Source: Microvirga sesbaniae (lineage in GTDB: Bacteria; Pseudomonadota; Alphaproteobacteria; Rhizobiales; Beijerinckiaceae). From it: a stretch of 64,000 bases of DNA. Positions 36,264 to 45,510 of this stretch are shown one piece after another (positions within the stretch are counted from its first letter, which is position 1; each line of letters begins with the position of its first letter). The stretch is from assembly GCF_025460805.1 (NCBI RefSeq), contig NZ_JAMXFJ010000021.1, forward strand, positions 17,592 to 81,591, given 5' to 3'. The notes under the pieces were generated by a model, which was not told the DNA's origin, made no database searches, and was given only the letters and a program-made list of their open reading frames with translations. The position numbers were made by a program, and so were the translations under genes.

Positions 36264-37901
36264 ATGCCTGGTCGTCAACACGCCGAAAGATTATGGAGTA
36301 GTTTAATGCTGCTGGGCGCACGTCGCCTGGCTGCGTTGGCCGCGATCGGTCTCGCGGTTTTCCTGTCGGTGGGCATCGGCACCTATTACCTCAGCCGGCC
36401 CGCCCAAGAGACGCTCTACACGGGTCTGGACCGTGAGGACGTCGGCCGCATGGGTGCCGTTCTGAAGGATGCCGGCATCCCCTTCGACGTCAGCGCCGAT
36501 GGAACGGCTCTCCTCGTCAGCTACGGCAATACGGCGCAGGCTCGGATGCTGCTGGCCGAGAAAGGGCTGCCGCACAGCACCAAATCCGGGTATGAGCTCT
36601 TCAACGACCTCGGCTCGCTCGGGCTGACCTCCTTCATGCAGGAGGTCACCAAAGTCCGAGCCCTTGAAGGCGAGCTCGCCCGCACGATCCAGGGCATGAA
36701 GGGTATCAAGGCCGCGCGGGTTCATATCGTTCTGCCGGATCGTGGCTCGTTCCGCCGCGAGCAGCAGCCGCCTTCGGCCTCTGTCGTCATCCGGACCGTA
36801 CCGGCGGATGACGCCTCGTCGGCTCAGGCGATCAGGCATCTCGTCGCCGCCGCCATCCCGGGCATGGCCGTCGACAAGGTCACCGTCATGAACACGGAGG
36901 GGACTCTTCTGATGTCCGGAGACGATGCAGCCAATGCATCGACCGGCAAGATGGCCCGCCTCGAGAAGAGCGTCGGTCTGGAGATCCAGGACAACGTGCG
37001 TCGCACCCTGGCGCCCTATCTCGGGACCGGCAACTTCGAAGTCAGCGTGGCTGCGCGCCTGAGCACGGACAAGGTCAGCACCAATGAGACGATCTTCAAT
37101 CCGGAATCCAAGGTCGAGCGCTCCACCCGGACCATCAAGGAGACGGAGGTTTCCCAGAACAAAAGCGGCCAGAAGCCGACCACCGTTCAGCAGAATCTTC
37201 CCGATGAGAATGTCAGGGGCGAATCGGGCGACAGCTCGAGCGAGGACAACCAGCGCCGCGAAGAGCTGACGAACTACGAGATCTCCTCGAAGACGATCCA
37301 GACGATCAGCGACGGATACCAGATCAAGAACCTGTCCGTGGCCGTCCTGGTCAACAGGTCCCGGATCGCGTCGCTGCTCGGCGAGAACGCGACGCCGGCC
37401 GAAATGGACGCCAAGGTTGCCGAGATCGAGCAGCTCGTGTCTTCTGCGGCAGGGTTCAGCAAACCCCGCGGCGATCAGATCAAGGTTGCCGCCGTCAGCT
37501 TTGTCGACGACAGCGGGATGCTTCAGCCCGTTCCTGGTCCGTCGGTTGCAGAAATCCTCATGCGTCAGTTCGGGACGGTCGTCAACGCACTGACCATCCT
37601 GGCTCTGTGCGCCATGATGATCTGGTTCGGACTGCGCCCGGCCGTTCGCATGCTCATGGCTCGTCACCAGGCCGAACTCGAGCTCCAGCGGGAGCAGGCG
37701 GCGGCACTCGCCGCGGCAGAGGCGGAGGAGGCTCTCGAGGCGAGCAAGGAGACCGCCCTGCAGATTGCATCCGATCTCGATGAGCAGAATCTGATCGAGA
37801 TGCCGCGGACTCCGCAGCGCAAGCTCGAGCAGATCATCGAGCTCAGCGAGGAGCAGGCCGCAGCCGTTCTCAAACAATGGCTCGGGCGGGAGGCTGCGTA
37901 A
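36264..37901 (+). CDS. fliF: Flagellar MS-ring protein FliF
   Basis: 545 residues. Membrane helix one is ALAAIGLAVFLSVGIGTYYL, and the ring-building YscJ-like domain holds GLDREDVGRMGAVLKDAGIP and RARALEGELARTIQGMKGIK-like motifs. The disordered loop has SGDSSSEDNQRREELTNYEI, the second membrane helix is VVNALTILALCAMMIWFGLR, and the cytosolic C-terminus (RKLEQIIELSEEQAAAVLKQ) binds FliG. It starts the second flagellar operon, whose upstream 117 bp contains the shared box. The stop overlaps the next ATG by 1 nt (TAATG). Confidence 0.97.
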   Translation: MPGRQHAERLWSSLMLLGARRLAALAAIGLAVFLSVGIGTYYLSRPAQETLYTGLDREDVGRMGAVLKDAGIPFDVSADGTALLVSYGNTAQARMLLAEKGLPHSTKSGYELFNDLGSLGLTSFMQEVTKVRALEGELARTIQGMKGIKAARVHIVLPDRGSFRREQQPPSASVVIRTVPADDASSAQAIRHLVAAAIPGMAVDKVTVMNTEGTLLMSGDDAANASTGKMARLEKSVGLEIQDNVRRTLAPYLGTGNFEVSVAARLSTDKVSTNETIFNPESKVERSTRTIKETEVSQNKSGQKPTTVQQNLPDENVRGESGDSSSEDNQRREELTNYEISSKTIQTISDGYQIKNLSVAVLVNRSRIASLLGENATPAEMDAKVAEIEQLVSSAAGFSKPRGDQIKVAAVSFVDDSGMLQPVPGPSVAEILMRQFGTVVNALTILALCAMMIWFGLRPAVRMLMARHQAELELQREQAAALAAAEAEEALEASKETALQIASDLDEQNLIEMPRTPQRKLEQIIELSEEQAAAVLKQWLGREAA

Positions 37902-38545
37902 TGGCCGGAACGCTAGCCAGCCTCCTGGCGGATTTCTCAAATCCGACTGCCGGCGATGCTTCGGGCATCGGCCTCTTGCGGGCTGCTAAGGCCGCGCCTG
38001 AACCGGTTCCCGAGCCGAAGCAGCCCGCTGCGGACCGGCAGGCGGACCTGGTGAGGTCGGTCGAGGCAAGGGTCAGAGCCGAAGAGCGGGAGACCGCCCG
38101 CAGGGCGCTCGAGGATGCCGTCGCGGCCGAGCGCGCCCGCCATGCGGAGGATATCGACACCCAGCGCGCCGTGTGGGCGGAGGAGCAGGCTCAGCGACTA
38201 TCGGCTCAGATTTCAGAGGCCCTCGACCATATCGCCTTGAGCGTCTCGGAGCGGGTTGCCAATATCCTCAGGCCCTTCGTGTCGGAGGCCTATCGCCGAC
38301 AGACCCTCGCCGAGTTCAGCGATGTGCTCGCAACCTTGCTCTCGAGGCGGGGTGAGAACCTTTTGACGATTTCGGGGCCGGACGATCTCCTTTCGGCCAT
38401 GAAGCCGCATCTCGAAGGCCATGGGAGCTCCATCGCGTTCGTTCCGAGCGACCGGATCGAGGTCAGCGCGAGCATCCAGGATACATCCGTCCAAACCCAG
38501 TTGAATTCCTGGTCCGTGCGCCTGGCCCAGACGTTAGAGAGCTGA
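37901..38545 (+). CDS. FliH-like flagellar protein
   Basis: 214 residues from ATG 37901. An unstructured N-terminus of about 60 residues precedes a long Arg/Glu/Ala-rich helical region (VEARVRAEERETARRALEDA), then a compact domain ending DTSVQTQLNSWSVRLAQTLE. Length, helical build and position after fliF match FliH/YscL-type proteins, which bind and restrain the FliI ATPase. Similarity is too weak for certainty. fliI itself is in another operon at 50083. The gene is coupled to fliF. Confidence 0.65.
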   Translation: MAGTLASLLADFSNPTAGDASGIGLLRAAKAAPEPVPEPKQPAADRQADLVRSVEARVRAEERETARRALEDAVAAERARHAEDIDTQRAVWAEEQAQRLSAQISEALDHIALSVSERVANILRPFVSEAYRRQTLAEFSDVLATLLSRRGENLLTISGPDDLLSAMKPHLEGHGSSIAFVPSDRIEVSASIQDTSVQTQLNSWSVRLAQTLES

Positions 38546-38551
38546 TGACCG

Positions 38552-39787
38552 ATGGCGAATTCAGATAAGCAGGAGATCGTCATCGTCCGTCGGAGCGATG
38601 ACGGCGAGGATGTCGTCAAGGGAGGCGCCTGGAAGATCGCTCACGCGGACTTCATGACGGCCATGATGGCATTCTTCCTCGTGATGTGGCTGATCAGCCT
38701 GACGGATGAGGAGACGCGAAGCGGCGTCGCCAACTACTTCAATCCGGTCCAACTGGCCCAGTCGACTCCGAACAAGAAGGGGCTCGACGATCCACAGAAC
38801 GTGCCGCCCGACAACGAAACGGACAACACCAAGGATGGCAAGGAGAAGGGAAGCGGCGAAGGAACGGGCGGAAAGTCGCACCAGCTGCGAAAGCCCCGCT
38901 TCAAGGAGGGAGCGCTCTTCCAGGATCCCTATGCCGTTCTGGCCAGGATTGCCGACGAGGTCGAAGCGACCCCCCATGACACGCTGGGCGCGGACGTCAC
39001 CCCGGGCGAGAGTGATGTGCCGGGCCTCAAGGCCGGCGAGGCTTTCAGAGATCCTTTCGACCCGCTCTACTGGCAGGTGGCTCCCGTTGACGAGCTGAAG
39101 ACCGATACGCCCTCGAAGCCAGGAACCGCAGCGCCGGCTCCGTCGAAGGCGGTCATGGATGCGGTTGCGGCCCTGAGCCAGAAGCCCGCCACGGGTGCCC
39201 GGCCGGATTCCAGGACTGCCACCAAGCCGTCGGCATCGAACGAGGGCAGGGACATGCAGGCGAACGGGGCCGCTCCCGACCCGGGAACTCAGGTCTCCGA
39301 CAACGATGCCAATGCGGCAACGGCCGCGGACCTGAAGGCTGCTGAACTGAAACGAGAGATCCTCAAGGCCGTTCAACCCGCGAAGGACACGACCCCGCAG
39401 CCGCACATCGAGGTCCGCCGGACCGGCGCGGGAACTCTGATCAGCCTGACCGACGACTTCGACTTCACGATGTTTGCTGTCGGCTCGGCCGAGCCGCATG
39501 CAAAGGTTGTGCGGGCCATGGCCGAGATCGCCAGGATCCTGCAGTCCCGCCCGGGCAAAATCGTGATTCGCGGTCACACGGATGCCCGCCCGTTCAAGTC
39601 TGCCAACTACGACAACTGGCGGCTGTCCCAGGCGCGGGCTCAGATGGCGCTGTACATGCTCGTTCGAGGTGGATTGAGCGAGAGCAGGATCGTGCGGGTC
39701 GAGGGGCATGCGGATCGGGACCCAAAAATTCCGAACAATCCGAATGCGGATCAGAACCGTCGCGTCGAGATCCTTCTACAGGAGTGA
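38552..39787 (+). CDS. motB: Flagellar stator protein MotB
   Basis: 411 residues. One membrane helix near residues 30-50 contains the proton-binding Asp in HADFMTAMMAFFLVMWLISL. A very long linker follows (about residues 60-290; Pro/Ala/Lys-rich, probably flexible), then an OmpA-like peptidoglycan-binding domain with VIRGHTDARPF and NRRVEILL. With MotA it forms the stator. Enterobacterial MotB is about 310 residues; the extra length in the linker is typical of rhizobia. The next gene overlaps by 4 nt. Confidence 0.96.
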   Translation: MANSDKQEIVIVRRSDDGEDVVKGGAWKIAHADFMTAMMAFFLVMWLISLTDEETRSGVANYFNPVQLAQSTPNKKGLDDPQNVPPDNETDNTKDGKEKGSGEGTGGKSHQLRKPRFKEGALFQDPYAVLARIADEVEATPHDTLGADVTPGESDVPGLKAGEAFRDPFDPLYWQVAPVDELKTDTPSKPGTAAPAPSKAVMDAVAALSQKPATGARPDSRTATKPSASNEGRDMQANGAAPDPGTQVSDNDANAATAADLKAAELKREILKAVQPAKDTTPQPHIEVRRTGAGTLISLTDDFDFTMFAVGSAEPHAKVVRAMAEIARILQSRPGKIVIRGHTDARPFKSANYDNWRLSQARAQMALYMLVRGGLSESRIVRVEGHADRDPKIPNNPNADQNRRVEILLQE

Positions 39788-41049
39788 TCCCGTTGAAACG
39801 TCTTTCACTGCCCCTCCTTGCGATCTCTTGGCTCTTCGCAGCCGATGCGGCAATGGGTGAGAATGCGGCCCCATCAGACGCGACAGTCGAGCAGAGTGCG
39901 CCGTCCTCGACGGTTCCCAGTCCGGTGCAGCTCGTGCGAACGCTGCACCTGATGCAGGATCAGATCGCGATCGGCTCCACGGAGGCTCATCTCGGGCAGC
40001 GTGGTCTGCTCGCTATTCTCGACGACAGGTTCATGAATCTGGAGCCCGAAACCTGGCAGTCGGGCAAGAACGTCCGAGCGGCGGTGTCTTTTGTCCTGAG
40101 TGGCGGAAATCCCGGCATCCTGAGAAAGCTCCTGGATCTGGGCTCCGCGACGATCACGGAGAACGACAGACCGTTGATTGAAGGTGCGCTCGCCTATGTC
40201 GAGGGCAGGGAGGAGACCGCGCAGAACTCGCTCGCGTCTCTGGACCCTCAATCCCTTCCGCCCACCCTCGGGGCGCAGCTCGCACTCGTACAGGCAGCGC
40301 TCATGGTTCGGAAGAACGTTGCGAAATCCGACGAGCTCCTGGATTTCGTTCGGCTTCAGGCCCCCGGCACGCTCCTTGAGGAGGCGGCCCTGCGCAGACA
40401 AGTCTTCGTGGCAAGTCAGACGAACAACATGGTGAAGTTCCAGTCGCTCGCGACCGACTATCTGCGGCGCTACCGGCATTCGATCTATGCCGGCAATTTC
40501 CGGCAGCGTCTGGCTTCCGCGCTCACGCGGGTCGATTTCGGAAAGGAAGCCTCCCGGTTCGAAGGCGCGGTGGCGATGATGTCGGAGCTCGAACCTGACG
40601 CACGGCGCGATCTTTATCTTTTGGCGGCGCGATCGTCCATCGAGCAGGGTTTCACGACCTCGGCCCGGATGATGGCGGACAAGGCACAGGAACTGGCAGG
40701 CTCGGACAGGGTCAGCGCTGCGAGGGCGAAGCTCTACCGGGCGGCATCGCTGATCACGTCACCACAAGCCATTGATGGGGCCGTCAATGATCTTCATGGC
40801 CTTGATCAGTCTCTCCTGGCCGAGAGCGACATCGACCTGCTGAAATCCGCCCTCGCGATGGCTGCCGAGATACGCAGGATACCCGAAATCCGATCCGTCC
40901 AGGGAGGAGCCGAGAAGCCGATCCAGGCTACGCTCACCGTCGAAGGATCGCGGGCGGGTGCTGATTCCGCGCAAGGGCTGGAAAAGCTTCAGGCGCTATC
41001 CAAGGCGCGTGACGCCTTGAGTCGCGTCGACCGACTGATCAAGAATTAG
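39784..41049 (+). CDS. motC: Periplasmic motility protein MotC
   Basis: 421 residues, GTG start overlapping motB by 4 nt. A signal sequence (LSLPLLAISWLFAADAAMG) is followed by QLVRTLHLMQDQIAIGSTEA and a mainly helical repeat region. It resembles MotC of Sinorhizobium, which acts in the periplasm with MotB and is stabilised by MotE. Both partners are in this locus. The last 60 residues are variable. Confidence 0.88.
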   Translation: MIPLKRLSLPLLAISWLFAADAAMGENAAPSDATVEQSAPSSTVPSPVQLVRTLHLMQDQIAIGSTEAHLGQRGLLAILDDRFMNLEPETWQSGKNVRAAVSFVLSGGNPGILRKLLDLGSATITENDRPLIEGALAYVEGREETAQNSLASLDPQSLPPTLGAQLALVQAALMVRKNVAKSDELLDFVRLQAPGTLLEEAALRRQVFVASQTNNMVKFQSLATDYLRRYRHSIYAGNFRQRLASALTRVDFGKEASRFEGAVAMMSELEPDARRDLYLLAARSSIEQGFTTSARMMADKAQELAGSDRVSAARAKLYRAASLITSPQAIDGAVNDLHGLDQSLLAESDIDLLKSALAMAAEIRRIPEIRSVQGGAEKPIQATLTVEGSRAGADSAQGLEKLQALSKARDALSRVDRLIKN

Positions 41050-41051
41050 GC

Positions 41052-42446
41052 GTGTACGAGCCCATGAGCCGATTAGACCTATTATCGCCGGCAACACCCA
41101 GGCTTGTGGACGCGCAGTCGCGCAATGCAACCACCGGCATGGACGCTCAGGACGGCGCCGGAACCGCTCAAACATCCGATTTCGCCTCACTCCTGGACGG
41201 GTTCTCTGGACGCCCTCCGCGGGAGGGACTGGTGATCTCCGACGAGACGGGGCTCTCGAACAGCGAGCCGGACAAGGCCGATTCCGAGGTGAATGCCGGA
41301 GCCGATCCGCTGCAGGCGCTCCTTCCTGAGGTGGCGACCAGCGACAACGCGACGGGCGCGCCCGTCCTTCAGTCCGTAAGCCCGGTGTTGTCGGTTCTCG
41401 AGAGCATCCTTCCTCGGATATTGGCGGGAACAGCCGCGGGAGGCAATCCCGACGCAGGACATCCAGGTGCATCGTCTGCATCCTCCTATCCCGCGATGCT
41501 TCCACAGGAGGCCGGCGAATTAGCCTCGGCAACCGCGGGATCCGCGCCAAAGCTCGCTGTCTCCGTTCAGAACCAGGAAACCCATTTCAAACCCATCGTC
41601 GAGGGACTGATCGATACCTCGCTCGAGACGGAAGCCGCAGCGCATCGCGAAGAGCCGGATCTCGCCACTGGCGCCCCGCTGATCGGGAAGCCCAAGGGGA
41701 CGGCGGCGGCAATCCAGCACCCGGATGCCAAGGCCGGATCCGCCCAAGCTTCGAGCGGGCTGACCGGCGTTTTGGAGGCCTCCAAAGAGCAGGAGAAGGA
41801 CGTCGCCAAACGCGTATCCCTCGATCGAGCTCCCGATCGTCCCGAGTTGCCGAAGCAGCAATCCATCGGAAGCTTGAAGGCCGATGCCACGTCTCTCCCG
41901 CCTTCGACGCTTCAGCATCTCGCCAAATCCATCGTCGATGACGTCGAGAGCCTGTCGGAGCCCCAGGCACCAACCTTCCAGCAGAGCGGACTGAACCGGG
42001 TCGCCACGGCGAGAGCCTCCGCGGGCGTTCTGCGGGTCCTGGATCTTCAGCTGAAGCCGGCTGAGCTCGGCTTGGTGACGATCAGGATGCGGCTTGCCGG
42101 CGACGGCATCGAGATGGAGATCCGGGCCCAGAACGACGATACTGCGGACCTTCTGCGCCATGATGCGGAGAAGCTGTCGAATCTCCTGCGAGCGTCCGGC
42201 TACCGCCCTGACGCGATCACCATTCAATCCACTGAAGCGTCTTCCCATGACCGTGCCTCGTTCCAACGTCCTCCTCAAGGCAATCAGACACAGGGGCACT
42301 CCTTCGACCAAGGCGGGGGAGCCGGTCAGGGCAACTCTCCCCGTCACCAGGACAACCGCCATGACAGCGGCAGGCGAGACCTCTCCAAGGACGGCAAGGA
42401 CGCGTCGAATCCTGGCGGCGGCGGCACTGGCGGGATCTATCTTTAG
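41052..42446 (+). CDS. fliK: Flagellar hook-length control protein FliK
   Basis: 464 residues (GTG 41052; ATG 41064 is possible). A long disordered Ser/Ala/Pro-rich N-terminus is typical of FliK. The conserved C-terminal domain is at about residues 315-400: LRVLDLQLKPAELGLVTIRM and GYRPDAITIQS. A Gly-rich tail then continues to the stop. It is secreted and measures hook length, switching export specificity through FlhB. The following lytic transglycosylase gene starts inside its last 86 nt. Confidence 0.88.
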   Translation: MYEPMSRLDLLSPATPRLVDAQSRNATTGMDAQDGAGTAQTSDFASLLDGFSGRPPREGLVISDETGLSNSEPDKADSEVNAGADPLQALLPEVATSDNATGAPVLQSVSPVLSVLESILPRILAGTAAGGNPDAGHPGASSASSYPAMLPQEAGELASATAGSAPKLAVSVQNQETHFKPIVEGLIDTSLETEAAAHREEPDLATGAPLIGKPKGTAAAIQHPDAKAGSAQASSGLTGVLEASKEQEKDVAKRVSLDRAPDRPELPKQQSIGSLKADATSLPPSTLQHLAKSIVDDVESLSEPQAPTFQQSGLNRVATARASAGVLRVLDLQLKPAELGLVTIRMRLAGDGIEMEIRAQNDDTADLLRHDAEKLSNLLRASGYRPDAITIQSTEASSHDRASFQRPPQGNQTQGHSFDQGGGAGQGNSPRHQDNRHDSGRRDLSKDGKDASNPGGGGTGGIYL

Positions 42447-43014
42447 TCCGTGTGCCGTCCTGCCGGCCCTGGCACAGTCTCCGTCCGGTCAGTGTGAGCG
42501 GGAGATGATGCGAGCCGCGTCCAAGTACGGGGTACCATTGGGCATGCTCTACTCCGTCGGCCTCACCGAGACGGGGCGGCGTGGCAGCCTGCAACCTTAT
42601 GCCATGAACGTGGAAGGAAAGGCTGTCTTCTCGAACACCGCGGTCGAGGCGATGCAACGCTTCGAGGAAGCCAGCCGGGGCGGGGCGCGGCTCATCGATC
42701 TTGGCTGCATGCAGATCAATCACCTCTACCACCGTGAGAACTTCCCGTCTCTGGAAAGCATGCTGAACCCGCGCAGCAACGTCGAGTATGCCGCGCGCTT
42801 TCTGCGTGAGCTCAAGGCACGGCACGAAACATGGACGATGGCGGTCGCGCGCTATCATGCCGGGCCCAACAACGATCCGGCTCAAAAGCGCTACGTATGC
42901 CGGGTGATCACCAACATGGTGGCAACCGGATTCGGCCAATGGACACCCGGAGCCCGATCCTTCTGTGCGGATGCTCCTGGCCTGAGCCCCGGTCAGACCG
43001 CCTCGGACGGATGA
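42361..43014 (+). CDS. Lytic transglycosylase, SLT-type (flagellar peptidoglycan hydrolase)
   Basis: 217 residues from ATG 42361, chosen because it gives a good signal peptide (RRILAAAALAGSIFSPCAVLPALA). The frame is open further upstream inside fliK (next ATG 42247). The SLT domain shows KYGVPLGMLYSVGLTETGRR with the likely catalytic Glu, GCMQINHLYH and VARYHAGPNN. It probably opens peptidoglycan for the rod, since alphaproteobacterial FlgJ-like proteins lack the muramidase domain. Its place at the end of fliF-motBC-fliK fits that role. The overlap with fliK is about 86 nt in another frame. Confidence 0.85.
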   Translation: MTAAGETSPRTARTRRILAAAALAGSIFSPCAVLPALAQSPSGQCEREMMRAASKYGVPLGMLYSVGLTETGRRGSLQPYAMNVEGKAVFSNTAVEAMQRFEEASRGGARLIDLGCMQINHLYHRENFPSLESMLNPRSNVEYAARFLRELKARHETWTMAVARYHAGPNNDPAQKRYVCRVITNMVATGFGQWTPGARSFCADAPGLSPGQTASDG

Positions 43015-43093
43015 GGCGCCGAGACTCTCTTATCGCGGCATCCCGTCACAGGAGACCGGGCCCGAGACCGACAATCACCTGGACGAGACCCTC

Positions 43094-43160
43094 CGACGCA
43101 TCGTGCGGACGAAAGCGGGTCACGCTCGTGAAAAGTGGGCCCGGTTTTCGTTTGCGCGGC
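43094..43160. repeat. Dispersed palindromic repeat, copy 4
   Basis: Contains GACGCATCGTGCGGACGAAA followed by GCGGGTCACGCTCGTGAAAA and the end CGGTTTTCG. It shares segments with copies 2 and 3. It lies between converging genes and does not coincide with a stop codon. Confidence 0.6.
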
Positions 43161-43202
43161 CCTTCGGGTCACTGACGCGGCCTACTGGGTCCGCGCCGGC
43201 AC

Positions 43203-43904
43203 TCAACGCGTCATTCGAACTTCGGAACCGCTTCCGTTCAAGGTTCCGGCAAGTGCGGCCTCGGCTCCCGACAACCGGGCAACCGGTTGTCCGCGCGAGA
43301 AGAGGATCACCTGGTTGTCGCGGAAACTCCAACCATTGATGTGTCGCATGCCCTCGTGGGCGCAGCCTTGCGTCGATGCCTTAAACAGATCCAGGGATGG
43401 AACGCTCGACAACTGCACCTTGCAGGAGGTCTCCCCGACACTGGCCCTCCACGATCCTGCGTAAGACGAGGCGCGCTGCGGGGCCGTGAAAACACCCGGC
43501 GGGCTTGAGGAAGAACTGGCAACAGCCGGACCGGTCACGGCAGGAGCCTGGCTCGGCGCGACCATCGCCGGCTCTGGCGGAACAGAGCCGGCGGACGGAT
43601 CCAGGGGGGGAGCGGCCGGCGCAGGAGGGCCCATGTCGACTTCAAGGCGAAGGTCTTGAGATCTTGTCGGGCGGACGACATCGATTTCGGGGGTCTCGAG
43701 TGAAGTCACAGCAGGCGCAGAGACGACATAGAAAGCCGGCCCGACGGGCTGTCCGCTCCAGGGCGCAGAATATTCCGGATAGGTCGTGCGGCCACGCGCC
43801 GGGCCCCAAGGGCCGTGGACATACGCGGCGCCTGTGCCGTTGCAGGCCGAGATCGTGCCTGCCACGGTCATGAGAACAGTCGTCGTCAGAATCGTGCGAT
43901 GCAT
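43203..43904 (-). CDS. Lipoprotein with AprI/Inh-like C-terminal domain
   Basis: 233 residues from ATG 43904, giving a lipoprotein signal with lipobox ISAC (TVLMTVAGTISACNG). A Pro/Ala/Ser-rich spacer runs to about residue 145. The terminal 85 residues include YAGSWRASVGETSCKVQLSS, a Cys pair and GWSFRDNQVILFSRGQPVAR, resembling the small beta-barrel of AprI/Inh metalloprotease inhibitors. It lies between the flagellar lytic enzyme and the flhB operon. Whether it inhibits a protease or simply shares the fold is unknown. Confidence 0.7.
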   Translation of the reverse strand: MHRTILTTTVLMTVAGTISACNGTGAAYVHGPWGPARGRTTYPEYSAPWSGQPVGPAFYVVSAPAVTSLETPEIDVVRPTRSQDLRLEVDMGPPAPAAPPLDPSAGSVPPEPAMVAPSQAPAVTGPAVASSSSSPPGVFTAPQRASSYAGSWRASVGETSCKVQLSSVPSLDLFKASTQGCAHEGMRHINGWSFRDNQVILFSRGQPVARLSGAEAALAGTLNGSGSEVRMTR

Positions 43905-43924
43905 CGCACCGGGACCAGCTACGG

Positions 43925-44428
43925 TCAATGGCGCACCGAGCCGGCAGGACAATAGGAGGACCGGAACCGGGCCGGCAAGGGTCTCAGGCGGGCGGACGAG
44001 AGGATCCTCTCGAAGGATGATGGATCGAAGTCCGCTTGGCAGATCGCCGCATCCAGAAGCACTTCGCTGATCTGGACTCCGATGTCGTAGTTGCCGAAAA
44101 TGAGCTTGAAGAAGACAGTGACCGAGTCATGCACGAACTCCATGTCGAGAGCGACATGGCATGAATCTTCCCGTCCGGTGCTGACATGGGCGACATAGCC
44201 GTAGGACAGTGTCTCGCCCTTGAAGTAGAGTTCGGCGGATGACGTCACCATCTCGTCCATGTTGCCGTGCAGTTGATTGTCGGCATAGAAACGGATGATC
44301 TCCGCGTCCGTCAGACAGAAATCGGCAATGACGTCCTTGATATTGCACGCCAGCACCTCCTCGAAGGCTTGAATATCCCAATGCTCTCTCAGCGGAGCCG
44401 CAACTTCGACGGTGCGAAGGCTTCTCAT
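43925..44428 (-). CDS. Unknown protein coupled to flhB
   Basis: 167 residues beginning MRSLRTVEVAAPLREHWDIQ and ending near PARFRSSYCPAGSVRH. No domain, signal peptide or membrane segment is recognisable. The composition looks like a soluble alpha/beta protein (IRFYADNQLHGNMDEMVTSS, FVHDSVTVFFKLIFGNYDIG). Its ATG overlaps the flhB stop by 4 nt, so it is translated with flhB and is likely a motility gene. I do not know a function. Confidence 0.7.
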   Translation of the reverse strand: MRSLRTVEVAAPLREHWDIQAFEEVLACNIKDVIADFCLTDAEIIRFYADNQLHGNMDEMVTSSAELYFKGETLSYGYVAHVSTGREDSCHVALDMEFVHDSVTVFFKLIFGNYDIGVQISEVLLDAAICQADFDPSSFERILSSARLRPLPARFRSSYCPAGSVRH

Positions 44429-45489
44429 TTGGACCTCGTGAGGATGTAGAATAGAATCTGGGCGACGGCCTTGTAGAAGTCGGGAGGAATCATCCGGTCG
44501 ACTTCGACATGATCGTACATGGACCTTGCCAGAGGCTTGTCTTCGATGACCGGGATGCCGCTTTTCTCGGCAATCTCGCGGATTTTCAAGGCGATGAGGT
44601 CCTTGCCCTTTGCGACGACGATCGGGGCGCTGGCTTCGCTGCGTTCGTATCGCATGGCAATCGCGAAATGGGTCGGATTGGCGATCACGAACGTCGCCTT
44701 TGGCACGGCTGCCAGCATCCGCTTGCGGCTTCGGTCCTGCGCCAGGGAGCGCATCCGTGCCTTGACCATCGGATCGCCCTCCATCTGCTTATACTCTTCC
44801 TTGACCTCCTGCTTGGTCATCTTCAGATCGCTGTGCCACTTGAACCGAGCCCAGAGCAGGTCGGCGGCAACAAGGACGATCGTCGCGATGGCGATGGCCG
44901 AGACAAGACGCATTGCCATGGTCAACATCAGCTCCGGAAGAAGGGAGGGATCGGTGAGCATGGCATTCAAAACCTTGTATTGCTCCGACTTCAGAAGCAG
45001 GAGGCTGACGAGCGTCATTGTTGCGAACTTGAACAATGACTTTGAAAATTCTACTAAACCCTGGCGGCCGAAGATCCGCTTCCAGCCGCTCATGGGCGAG
45101 ATTCTGTTCCACTGCGGTCTGATCCGCTCGGAGACGATGGACGGGACGTTCTGCAATATCGATGCGGCGAGGCTGCACGCCGCCAGGATGATGATCGCCG
45201 GAATGAGGAACCGACCGACCTCGAGGGCGACCGCCTGTATCAGTGTGGTCGCGTCCGAACCCGAGTCGAGGCGAAAGTCCTGCGGGCGATTGACGAAGAG
45301 CGAGAGCTTCTCCGTCAGGCTCTTCGTCGTGCTGCGGGTCGCAAACGCCAGAACGAGCAGGATCCCGACAAGCGAAGCGAACATGGGAGCTTCTCTCGAG
45401 AACGGGATGTTCCCTTTCTCGACGGCGTCCCGAATCTTCTTGTCGGAAGGCGCTTCTGTCTTGCTGTCCTGATCGTCCGTGTCAGACAT
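44425..45489 (-). CDS. flhB: Flagellar type III export protein FlhB
   Basis: 354 residues from ATG 45489 (MSDTDDQDSKTEAPSDKKIR); the frame stays open to 45531 through the repeat. Four membrane segments are followed by a cytosolic domain with the autocleavage motif NPTH at residues 271-274 (FVIANPTHFAIAMRY). FlhB controls the export switch from rod/hook to filament substrates, partly by cleaving itself and by contact with FliK. It is separated from fliG by a strong hairpin repeat. Confidence 0.95.
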   Translation of the reverse strand: MSDTDDQDSKTEAPSDKKIRDAVEKGNIPFSREAPMFASLVGILLVLAFATRSTTKSLTEKLSLFVNRPQDFRLDSGSDATTLIQAVALEVGRFLIPAIIILAACSLAASILQNVPSIVSERIRPQWNRISPMSGWKRIFGRQGLVEFSKSLFKFATMTLVSLLLLKSEQYKVLNAMLTDPSLLPELMLTMAMRLVSAIAIATIVLVAADLLWARFKWHSDLKMTKQEVKEEYKQMEGDPMVKARMRSLAQDRSRKRMLAAVPKATFVIANPTHFAIAMRYERSEASAPIVVAKGKDLIALKIREIAEKSGIPVIEDKPLARSMYDHVEVDRMIPPDFYKAVAQILFYILTRSK

Positions 45490-45510
45490 GATCCGAGGTT
45501 CGGCTGCGGG

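Noticed and set aside
36303..37940. 545-residue frame antisense to fliF
   Set aside because: Pure shadow of fliF; no family motif.
42094..42360. Longer N-terminus for the lytic transglycosylase
   Set aside because: The upstream part is the alternate frame of fliK; only from ATG 42361 does a sensible signal peptide result, though ATG 42247 cannot be fully excluded.
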